From Dehalococcoidia bacterium (GTDB lineage: Bacteria > Chloroflexota > Dehalococcoidia > Tepidiformales > Tepidiformaceae), in contig JAJDYW010000027.1 in the NCBI GenBank assembly GCA_022824925.1, forward strand, positions 49,361 through 113,360: a stretch of 64,000 nt of DNA, in the 5' to 3' direction. The notes beneath the pieces are model-generated. The model searched no databases. It was not told the origin of the DNA and saw only the letters and a list, made by a program, of their open reading frames with translations. The translations under genes were made by a program, and so were the position numbers. This document shows, piece after piece, positions 47,249 through 55,063 of the stretch (positions are counted from its first letter, which is position 1; every line of letters starts with the position of its first letter).

Positions 47249-47902
47249 TTAGGCCCTCCGTGCGAAGCCGCTCCAGCGCCGCCCCTCCTCCGCGCCCCGC
47301 TCCCACGGCGGCTTGATGCGGGGGAAGAAACGCGCCATCAGCGGCTCGTACGCCCACCACAGGCCCGCCGTCACCAGCCACATCCCCAGGCCTCCTATCC
47401 AGGCCGTGATCAGCATCGACAGCCTCGCCTGCGTGGGCGACGGCCACGACGGGTCGCCCTCCTCCGCGATGGGGATGCGGAGAATGAGCCCCTCCACGTC
47501 GATCAGGTCGCCTGTCACCCAGAGCGTGGCCGCCAGCGGCACGACGAGTGTTCGCAGGAGCGCCAGCACCAGGCCCAGCGCAACCGAGATGCGAACGTAC
47601 GCCAGGTCGTACCGCAGCCACCACACCACCAGGAGATTCACGATTCCCGGCGCCGTCAGCAGCGCCCACGTCTGCCAGAAGTCGAAGTAGAAGTAGTGAA
47701 ACCGGTCGAGGCGCCGGTCTTGCTTCAGCCACTCGGTCTCCACCAGCCCCAGCGCCTCGGCATCGACCTCGCCGCCCACGGTGAAGATGAGCAGGGCGGC
47801 CAGCGGTAGCGTCAGCACGGGCGTGGCCAGCAGCAGCGAGAAGGGCGAGTCCTGTCGCCACGCCCGCAGGAGGCGCCCCGCTACGGTTCTGCCCACCTGC
47901 AT
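47249..47902 (-). CDS. Uncharacterised ~4-TM protein, tandem paralogue A1 ('FDFW' family)
   Basis: SPFSLLLATPVLTLPLAALLIFTVGGEVDAEALGLVETEW..DRFHYFYFDFWQTWALLTAPGIVNLLVV..WAYEPLMARFFPRIKPP..RWSGFARRA. Confidence 0.8.
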   Translation of the reverse strand: MQVGRTVAGRLLRAWRQDSPFSLLLATPVLTLPLAALLIFTVGGEVDAEALGLVETEWLKQDRRLDRFHYFYFDFWQTWALLTAPGIVNLLVVWWLRYDLAYVRISVALGLVLALLRTLVVPLAATLWVTGDLIDVEGLILRIPIAEEGDPSWPSPTQARLSMLITAWIGGLGMWLVTAGLWWAYEPLMARFFPRIKPPWERGAEEGRRWSGFARRA

Positions 47903-47905
47903 CGG

Positions 47906-48562
47906 CTAGCGCCGCCCGAGGAAGCCGATCCAGCGCGGTGGCTGGTCGGGCCTCGGCCCGCCGGGCGGTTCGAGGCCCCGCCAGAAGCGCGCCATGAGCG
48001 GTTCGTACCCCCGCCACACCGCGACCGTCAGCACCCACATGACCGCCCCGCCGGCCCACGCCGCGATGAGCAGCTGCCGGATCGCGAGGTTGGTCGAGGG
48101 CGACTCGATGTCCACGATCACGCCCCGCGCCACGATCTCCACCCGCAGCCACAGCCCGCCGTCTTCGAACACGTCGAACTGCGAGATCGCGACGGCGGCC
48201 ATCGGGATGACGAGCGAGCGCACCAGCCCCAGCAGCAGCGCGACGACCGTCGCCACATGCACGTAGCCGTTCCCCTTGAGGAACCACAGCACGACGCCGA
48301 GATTGACGATCGCCCCGGGAATCGCGAGCAGCAGCCACGTCCGCCAGAAATCGAAGTAGTAGAAGCACTTCTGTGCGATGTGTCCCTCGAAGCGGCAGAG
48401 GTCGCCCGCGGGCAGCCCCAGGGCCGCGGCCGCGTGCTCGCCGCCCACCGTGTACAGCAGCAGCGCGCTCAGTGGCACCGTGACCACCGGCGTGATCGTG
48501 ATCCAGACGAACGGTAGCCGCGCCCGCAGCCATGCCACCACCTGCGCCCGGTTCCTAGGCAT
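47906..48562 (-). CDS. Uncharacterised ~4-TM protein, tandem paralogue B1 ('FDFW' family)
   Basis: VWITITPVVTVPLSALLLYTVGGEHAAAALGL..KCFYYFDFWRTWLLLAIPGAIVNLGVVLWFLKGNGYVHVA..VAISQFDVFEDGGLWLRVEI..GYEPLMARF..PP..RWIGFLGRR; ATG overlaps the upstream stop. Confidence 0.8.
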   Translation of the reverse strand: MPRNRAQVVAWLRARLPFVWITITPVVTVPLSALLLYTVGGEHAAAALGLPAGDLCRFEGHIAQKCFYYFDFWRTWLLLAIPGAIVNLGVVLWFLKGNGYVHVATVVALLLGLVRSLVIPMAAVAISQFDVFEDGGLWLRVEIVARGVIVDIESPSTNLAIRQLLIAAWAGGAVMWVLTVAVWRGYEPLMARFWRGLEPPGGPRPDQPPRWIGFLGRR

Positions 48563-50360
48563 CGTCACCGGCGGCTGGAACCTTCGGCTCGATATGCGTC
48601 TCCTCGATCTCGGCCAGCAAGGGGAAGATGCGGTGGGGCTCATGCGGCAGGGCCAGGACCGTTTCGTCGCTTCCGATGAGCCTCCACGGGCCTTCGTGCG
48701 CCGGTGCCGCATCCCCCGGGTCGATGTTCATCCAGCGGTCGGCCGCGCGGTCGTACACCGTCGTGCGTCCGAAGGCGATGAGTGAGGGGTTGTCGGGTGA
48801 GGGCGCGGGCCCGCGCATGTCGCGGCCTCCGAGCCACTCGCGCGAGGGGTCAGGCGGCTGCGGCAGCGCCACTAGCTGCGATCCATCCGCGCTCACGAGA
48901 CTGTACCCCTCCTTCCCCCCGATGCGGCTCTGCACCACCAGCCCCGAGGAGTCCGCCAGCCAGCGCGCCCCCCAGAGGTTATCGCCATAATTGAGCCGGG
49001 CCGACCGGATCAAGAAGCGAAGTCGTCCCCTTTGGCCGTCCATCACCATGACTGTGCTCGTCTTCTCGTACTCTTCCCCGTAGCGCCCTGCGATCGGGAG
49101 CACACGTTCCCCGGCCACGAGCGATCCGTCCGGGGAGACGAACGCCCGGTCGACGGGGACGCGGGTGATCGTCTGCCGATCCCCCTCCCACCCCAGGCGC
49201 GCCACAAACGTCGTCGAGACGCCGTACCCGAGCCTTGGCGGCGAGCGCAGGTGGAAGTAGGAGTATGGCATGAGGAACGAGTCGCCGTCGCTCGCCGGCA
49301 TGGCGGCATGGAACAGGATGCGCTGCAACGCGCTCTGCCGTTGCGGCGAAAGCACTCCTGCTGCTCGCCCGGTGGCCGCATCCAGCGCAAGCAGGGCCGG
49401 GAAGTGTTGCGGCTGCTGCAGCGCCAGGAATGCCCGCCGCCCCCCGGGCGCGAAGAACGGCGGGACCGCCAGCAGCCCCGTGCCCTTCAGCTCGAACTGC
49501 GCCCGTTCCTCCAGCCGCTCGTCCGCCAGCACGTACGTCGCCCGTTTCGCCTGCCGGGGACCCGTATCCTCGCCCACTTTCTCGAACAGGACCGCCTCGT
49601 TCGAGAAGCCGAGCAGCCGCAGCTCCTCTTCGGGCCACACCCACGACTGCCCCGTGCTGCGATCGTGCAGCGCCCCCGGCGCCGCCACGAAGCGCCCGCC
49701 CGCGCTTACCCGGTAGGCCAGCCTCTCCCGGTCCCCCGGCTCGATGAGCTGCCAGCCCGCCACCGCCCCTGCCTCGTCGCCCCCCGTGCGCATGAAGAAG
49801 ATGCCGTGCGTTTCGGTCAGGGGCTGGCCCGGCTCAAGTGCGAGCTCGCGGAACACGCCCGTCGCCGGCCGGAGTGCCGCCAGCGGTGGGGGCACCGGCG
49901 TGAGCGTCGGTGGGACCGGCACCGGCCGTGGCGGACGCGCGACCGGCTCGGGCTCCGATGAGCCCCGTGTCGCCCAGAGAGCACCGCCCGTCGCCATCCC
50001 CGCCACTCCTGCCGCCGCCAGCCCCAGGAACGCCCGCCGCGAGATCCCCCGGCGCTCGGGCTCCGGTGGCGGCCTGCGCCCCGGCGGGGGCGATCCCGGC
50101 GTGCTCCGGGCGGTGGGAGCCGCTCCGGTCGAGGGCGCCGCCAGCCCCGCCGGCCGTGGCGGGAGCTCGGGCCCCGCCGCCGCCGCTCGCCCCGGCGGTG
50201 CCCCGCTGATGCGCGCGTGCGCATCGGGAACGCTGATGCCGAGCCGCACCGCGATCTCCGCGACCGGCGTTCCCTCCGCCAAGAGCTGCTCAAGCAGCCG
50301 CGAGGTCGCGTCCGCCCCCTCCGTGGGGCGGCGATCACGATGCTGCGTTCCCTCCGCCAT
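48555..50360 (-). CDS. Putative membrane-spanning sensor/regulator: N-terminal HTH-like region, Pro-rich linker, Tat-like/TM segment, C-terminal propeller-like extracytoplasmic domain
   Basis: LLEQLLAEGTPVAEIAVRLGISVPDAHARISG (HTH-like); GISRRAFLGLAAAGVAGMATGGALWATRG (SRRxFLG + TM); about 450-aa beta-rich C-terminus. Confidence 0.65.
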   Translation of the reverse strand: MAEGTQHRDRRPTEGADATSRLLEQLLAEGTPVAEIAVRLGISVPDAHARISGAPPGRAAAAGPELPPRPAGLAAPSTGAAPTARSTPGSPPPGRRPPPEPERRGISRRAFLGLAAAGVAGMATGGALWATRGSSEPEPVARPPRPVPVPPTLTPVPPPLAALRPATGVFRELALEPGQPLTETHGIFFMRTGGDEAGAVAGWQLIEPGDRERLAYRVSAGGRFVAAPGALHDRSTGQSWVWPEEELRLLGFSNEAVLFEKVGEDTGPRQAKRATYVLADERLEERAQFELKGTGLLAVPPFFAPGGRRAFLALQQPQHFPALLALDAATGRAAGVLSPQRQSALQRILFHAAMPASDGDSFLMPYSYFHLRSPPRLGYGVSTTFVARLGWEGDRQTITRVPVDRAFVSPDGSLVAGERVLPIAGRYGEEYEKTSTVMVMDGQRGRLRFLIRSARLNYGDNLWGARWLADSSGLVVQSRIGGKEGYSLVSADGSQLVALPQPPDPSREWLGGRDMRGPAPSPDNPSLIAFGRTTVYDRAADRWMNIDPGDAAPAHEGPWRLIGSDETVLALPHEPHRIFPLLAEIEETHIEPKVPAAGDDA

Positions 50361-50398
50361 GCATCGATTCTAGGCGAGTGGCGGCCCACCCCGCGCGG

Positions 50399-50833
50399 CT
50401 AGACGGAGAGCTTGCCCCAGTCCCCGCTCAGGTCCGCGGGACCCCGGTAGAGGGCCTCCAGCCGCCGCGTCTGGATGTACCACTGCCCGTCGATGCGCGT
50501 GTACGTATCGAAGTAGCAGAGCGAGTTCATCGTGCGCCCCGCCTCGCGGTTCAGGAACTCGCCCATGTACCAGCGCCCCGTGGCGGTGTCGCCGGTCACG
50601 TCGTCGATCACGCCCGAGTAGACGTGCATGTACACGTTCGGGATGCTCGCCATGATCCGCGTCCAGTCCGCCACGACCTCCTCGCGTCCGGTCCGCGTCG
50701 TGCTCGTGATCCACTGGCCGTCCGGCGCCCAGGTCGACCCCCAGGCCTCCGCGTCGAAGCGGTTGACCGCGTCAACGTAGCGCTCCGCGACCATGCGCAG
50801 AGCGGTGTAGTCCTCAACCGTCGGTGCTCCCAT
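50399..50833 (-). CDS. SnoaL-like/NTF2-family protein
   Basis: ERYVDAVNRFDAEAWGSTWAPDGQWITSTTRTGREEV..VDDVTGDTATGRWYMGEFL..YFDTYTRIDGQWYIQTRRLEALY-type pattern. Confidence 0.87.
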   Translation of the reverse strand: MGAPTVEDYTALRMVAERYVDAVNRFDAEAWGSTWAPDGQWITSTTRTGREEVVADWTRIMASIPNVYMHVYSGVIDDVTGDTATGRWYMGEFLNREAGRTMNSLCYFDTYTRIDGQWYIQTRRLEALYRGPADLSGDWGKLSV

Positions 50834-50944
50834 GTCGTCCTCCTCTGTGGCCCGCGCAGCCTACCCGAACCAGGCCCCGCGGCGCTCCCCATGCGAGCCA
50901 CCGCGCCGTAGGATTCGCCCCACCATCGCAGGAGGCTTCCCGCC

Positions 50945-51706
50945 ATGACCGATACGCGCGCCTACGAAGGCATGATCGCCGAGACCATCACCGTCCAGGG
51001 CGACGGTGGGGACTCCATCTACGCCTACCTCGCCCGGCCCCTCGGCGCGGGCCCCTTCCCCGCCATGCTCCTTCTCCACCACATCCCCGGCTGGGACGAG
51101 TGGTACCGCGAGACCGCCCGCCGCTACGCCCACCACGGCTACGTCACCATCTGCCCCGACCTCTACTTCCGCGACGGCCAGGGCGAGCCCGAAGACGTTG
51201 CCGCGAAGGTCCGCGCCGAGGGCGGCGCCCCGGACGACCGCGTCGTCGGCGATGCCGACGGCTGCATCGCCTACCTCCGCTCCCTCCCCTACGTCACCGG
51301 CAAGGTCGGCGTGATGGGCACCTGCTCCGGTGGCCGCCACTCCTTCCTCGTCGCCTGCCGCACGCAGGAGGGCGTCGATGCCGTCGTCGACTGCTGGGGC
51401 GGAAACGTCGTCATGCCCCCCGAGAACCTCTCCGAGCGCCAGCCCGTCGCCCCCATCGACTACACCGCCAACCTCAACGCCCCCCTCCTCGGCCTCTTCG
51501 GGGCGAACGACTTCAGTCCGACCCCCGAGCAGGTCGCCGAGCACGAGGCTGCCCTCCAGCGCGAGGGCAAGGACTACGAGTTCCACATGTACCCCGACGC
51601 CGGGCACGGCTTCTTCTACTACAACTACCCCCAGGCCTATGCCGCCGAGGCCGCCGTCGACGGCTGGCAGAAGATCTGGGACTTCCTCGAGCGGAACCTG
51701 GGCTAG
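50945..51706 (+). CDS. Dienelactone hydrolase family protein
   Basis: YLARPLGAGPFPAMLLLHHIPGWDEWYRETARRYA, MGTCSGGRHSFL (Cys nucleophile), PDAGHGFFYYN. Confidence 0.93.
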   Translation: MTDTRAYEGMIAETITVQGDGGDSIYAYLARPLGAGPFPAMLLLHHIPGWDEWYRETARRYAHHGYVTICPDLYFRDGQGEPEDVAAKVRAEGGAPDDRVVGDADGCIAYLRSLPYVTGKVGVMGTCSGGRHSFLVACRTQEGVDAVVDCWGGNVVMPPENLSERQPVAPIDYTANLNAPLLGLFGANDFSPTPEQVAEHEAALQREGKDYEFHMYPDAGHGFFYYNYPQAYAAEAAVDGWQKIWDFLERNLG

Positions 51707-51723
51707 GGGAAGGAGGACGCGCC

Positions 51724-51987
51724 ATGTGCACCATGATCGCCGAGAAGATCCAGATCGCCGGCAGCGGCAAGTCCCGCGACCGCTGGTTTCCCATCGCCCA
51801 GACCTACGTCTCCTACGACCACCCCTTCCACCTCCAGCGCGAGCACGCCCTCAACCTCGACTTCGTGAACGAGTCGATCGGCACCGGCGCCCGCGTTGCC
51901 GTCGAGCTCACCCCCGAGGACGCCCGCGCCCTCGCCACCACCATCCTCCGCCTCCTTGATGAGGGCGCCGAAGTCGAGGCCGGCTAA
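51724..51987 (+). CDS. DUF6295-like conserved hypothetical protein
   Basis: MCTMIAEKIQIAGSGKSRDRWFPIAQTYVSYDHPFHLQREHALNLDFVNESIGTGARVAVELTPEDARALATTI. Confidence 0.7.
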   Translation: MCTMIAEKIQIAGSGKSRDRWFPIAQTYVSYDHPFHLQREHALNLDFVNESIGTGARVAVELTPEDARALATTILRLLDEGAEVEAG

Positions 51988-52043
51988 CGGCAACGCAACC
52001 GCCCCCGGACCCGGCCGTCATCGACGACGACGGGCCGCAGAGC

Positions 52044-53252
52044 CTGCGGCCCTGGGCTGCCTTCACCTTCCGTGACTACCGCTACCTCTGGGCGACCGGC
52101 CTCGCCACCGTCGTCTCCCGCTGGATGCGCATCCTCGTCACCGCCCAGTGGCTCTTCGAGGCGACCGGCTCCCCCGCCCAGCTCGGGCTCATCGGCGCGG
52201 TCCAGCTCATCGTCCAGATCCCCGCCCTCCTCTGGGGCGGCGCCCTCGCCGACTACATGAACCGCAAGCACCTCGTGGCGGCTGCACACACCGTCACGTT
52301 CGCCGTCCTCCTCGCGCTGGGATTCCTCGCCCTGGCCGGAACCCTCAGCGTCTGGCAGGTGTACATCGCCATCGGGATCACCGCCGCCACGCAGGTCGTG
52401 GCGCAGCCCGCCACCGCCGCCCTCACCCCCACGGTTGTGCCCCGCCGCCACCTCATGCTCGCGATCACCGGCGAGACGGCGACCATGAACGCGGGCTCCA
52501 TCCTCGCCCCCCTCCTCTTCGCCGGCGTGGCCGAGGTCTTCGGCCTCACCGCCGCCTTCTTCGTGTCGGCCGGCACGACCGCCCCCGCCGCCCTCCTGCC
52601 CCTCCTCATCCGCGCCCGCGGCCAGGTCGAGCAGGTCGCCGAGGGCTCCACCGTGCGCCGCGTCTGGGAGGGCTTCCTCTTCGTCGTCCGCCACCCCATC
52701 CTCCCCGGCCTCTTCCTCCTCGACATCGGCATCACCGTCGTCTCTTTCTACCGCGAGATCCTGCCCGTCATCGCGAAGGGCCTCTTCAAGGGCGGCGCTG
52801 GAGCCGTCGGCGTCCTCGGCTCGGCCAACAGCGCGGGAGCTGTCGCCGGCTCGTTCGGCGCGCTCTTCTTCGCCGGCTACCGCTCCAAGGGGATGCTCGT
52901 CATCTACGCCTCCCTCGGGTACGCCGTGGCCCTCCTTGTGTTCTCGAACGTGACGGTGCTCTGGGCGGGCGCCATCACGATCGCCCTCATTGGCCTCGCC
53001 GACGCCGTCACCGTCGCCGTCCGCCAGACCACCGTGCAGCTCACGACCCCCGACGAGATGCGCGGACGCGCTTCCGCCTTCCTCGTGCTCGCCGCCGTCA
53101 CCGCGAACAATATCGGCACGCTCTGGGTGGGCCTCTGGTCCGAGTGGATCGGCGAACGCGCCACGATGTTGCTCGGCGCCTTCCTCGCGTTCGGCGCCAC
53201 GCTGCTCATCTGGAGGCTCTGGCGCCCCCTGCGCGAATACCGCTACCCCTGA
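52044..53252 (+). CDS. MFS transporter (start codon uncertain)
   Basis: FRDYRYLWATGLATVVSRWMRILVTAQWLFEATGSPAQLGLIGAVQLIVQIPALLWGGALAD; frame open from about 51963 but the first ATG is 52125, inside TM1. CTG at 52044 used as a placeholder. Confidence 0.85.
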   Translation: MRPWAAFTFRDYRYLWATGLATVVSRWMRILVTAQWLFEATGSPAQLGLIGAVQLIVQIPALLWGGALADYMNRKHLVAAAHTVTFAVLLALGFLALAGTLSVWQVYIAIGITAATQVVAQPATAALTPTVVPRRHLMLAITGETATMNAGSILAPLLFAGVAEVFGLTAAFFVSAGTTAPAALLPLLIRARGQVEQVAEGSTVRRVWEGFLFVVRHPILPGLFLLDIGITVVSFYREILPVIAKGLFKGGAGAVGVLGSANSAGAVAGSFGALFFAGYRSKGMLVIYASLGYAVALLVFSNVTVLWAGAITIALIGLADAVTVAVRQTTVQLTTPDEMRGRASAFLVLAAVTANNIGTLWVGLWSEWIGERATMLLGAFLAFGATLLIWRLWRPLREYRYP

Positions 53253-53261
53253 GCCCGCCCC

Positions 53262-53975
53262 CTAGCGGTAGGGAATGATCTGGGCGTAGTCGACGGCGCT
53301 CTCGATGACCCGCGAGTACGCATAGTCGACCACCAGCACGTCCTTCATGATCGGCCCCAGCATCGGGCCCACCACCTCCGTGTGGTACGGGTGCCGTGCG
53401 TACTCCTCCATCGCCTCGATCGAGTCCACCTCCGCGATGAAGACCAGGTCGAACCGGTCCGTCGCCGAGCCGTAGTACGGCCCCGGAATCCCCAGGATCC
53501 AGCGCCGGATGAACGGCTTCTGCCGCGGGAAGCGGTCGAGCGCGAGCGTGAACTCCTCGATGTCCTCCTCGCTGGCGTCGTCCTTGAAGGCCAGGCAGGT
53601 CACGTGCGCGATCGCCACGTTGTCGTCGCCCTCGCGCGGCTGCTTGTAGGCGATCGCGCTCTGTTGCACGGCCGTGAACTCGAAGTCCACCACCAGCACG
53701 TCCTCGATGATCGGCCCCATCAGCGCCGCCGCGTCCATGTGGAACGGGTGCTTCGCGTAGTCGACCATCGCCGCCGGCGAGTCCACCTCCACCGAGAAGG
53801 CGAGGTCGTAGTCCTCGTTCGAGATCGGGTAGTAGTTCCCCGGCTTCCCCGAGATCCACCGCCGCAGCCCCGGCTTCTTCGAGGGGAACTCGTCGAGCTT
53901 ATCCCAGAACTCCTGGATGAGGGCCTCGTCCGCGCCCTCCTTGAAGCTCATGAAAACGGTGTGGGAGACGCCCAT
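53262..53975 (-). CDS. Double-domain Dabb (stress-responsive A/B barrel) protein
   Basis: Two homologous halves: HTVFMSFKEGADEALIQEFWDKLDEFPSKKPGLRRWISGKPGNYY.. and HVTCLAFKDDASEEDIEEFTLALDRFPRQKPFIRRWILGIPGPYY.. Confidence 0.85.
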   Translation of the reverse strand: MGVSHTVFMSFKEGADEALIQEFWDKLDEFPSKKPGLRRWISGKPGNYYPISNEDYDLAFSVEVDSPAAMVDYAKHPFHMDAAALMGPIIEDVLVVDFEFTAVQQSAIAYKQPREGDDNVAIAHVTCLAFKDDASEEDIEEFTLALDRFPRQKPFIRRWILGIPGPYYGSATDRFDLVFIAEVDSIEAMEEYARHPYHTEVVGPMLGPIMKDVLVVDYAYSRVIESAVDYAQIIPYR

Positions 53976-54084
53976 GGCGATCCTCCTTGCGGCGGACCGC
54001 GACGCGCCCTGGCCCGCCTCGTGATGGTCGCGAGCATACGCCCCTCGGCCTCCCTGTAGACTCGCCCGACCCACAGGAGGCCCC

Positions 54085-55011
54085 ATGCAGATCGGCGCCC
54101 AGGTCCACAACAACTCCACCAGCTGGCAGGACATCACCGCCGTCGCCCGCACCATGGATGCGGGCCGCTGGTCCAGCCTCTGGGTCTACGACCACTTCTT
54201 CCCGCCCGTGAACAACCTCGGCAACGAGATCCCCACCTTCGAGGCCTACGCCCTCCTCGCCGGCCTCGCCGCCACCACCGAGCGGGTCCGCCTCGGCACC
54301 CTCGTCACCGGCAACACGTACCGCAACCCCGCCCTCGTCGCCAAGATGATCGCGACCATGGACGACATGAGCGGCGGGCGCATGAACCTCGGCATCGGCG
54401 CCGCCTGGTTCGAGCGCGAGCACACCGCCTTCGGCTGGACGTTCCCCTGCCTCAAGGAGCGCCTCGACCGCCTTGAGGAGGCCGTCCAGGTCATCCGCCT
54501 CCTCTTCGATACCGAGGGACCCGTCAACTTCGAGGGCGCGTACTACCAGCTCGACGACACCCCCTTCGCCCCGAAGTGTATCCAGCAGCCCCGCGCGCCC
54601 ATCATGGTTGGCGGCGGCGGCGAGAAACGCACCCTCCGCACCTGCGCCCGCTACGGCGACATCATGAACGTCGACGGCCCGCCCGATTTCGTCCGCCGCA
54701 AGATCGAGGTCCTCGAGCAGCACTGCGCCGACATCGGCCGCGACCCGGCCGAGATCAAGAAGACCATCCAGCTCACCTGCGTCATCCAGGACGACCCCGA
54801 CAAGGCGGCCATGTGGCGCGAACGCTACGGCGCCGGCATGTCGCCCAAGGAGCGCGAGCGGGACCTCGCCATCGGCCCTCCCGAGCGCATCGTGGAGGTC
54901 CTGAAGCGCTACGAGGAGGTCGGCGTCGAGGAGGCCATCTTCGCCCGCCTCCCCAACAACCCCCGCCTCTACGAGCGCCTCGACGCCGAGGTCATCAGCG
55001 CCTTCGCCTGA
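54085..55011 (+). CDS. LLM class (putative F420-dependent) oxidoreductase
   Basis: MQIGAQVHNNSTSWQDITAVARTMDAGRWSSLWVYDHFFPP, MDDMSGGRMNLGIGAAWFEREHTAFGW; RBS CAGGAGG. Confidence 0.94.
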   Translation: MQIGAQVHNNSTSWQDITAVARTMDAGRWSSLWVYDHFFPPVNNLGNEIPTFEAYALLAGLAATTERVRLGTLVTGNTYRNPALVAKMIATMDDMSGGRMNLGIGAAWFEREHTAFGWTFPCLKERLDRLEEAVQVIRLLFDTEGPVNFEGAYYQLDDTPFAPKCIQQPRAPIMVGGGGEKRTLRTCARYGDIMNVDGPPDFVRRKIEVLEQHCADIGRDPAEIKKTIQLTCVIQDDPDKAAMWRERYGAGMSPKERERDLAIGPPERIVEVLKRYEEVGVEEAIFARLPNNPRLYERLDAEVISAFA

Positions 55012-55063
55012 CCTCGCCATTGCGCGGGCAGGCGCGGGGTGGGAATCTGGGCACTAGGTAGCC

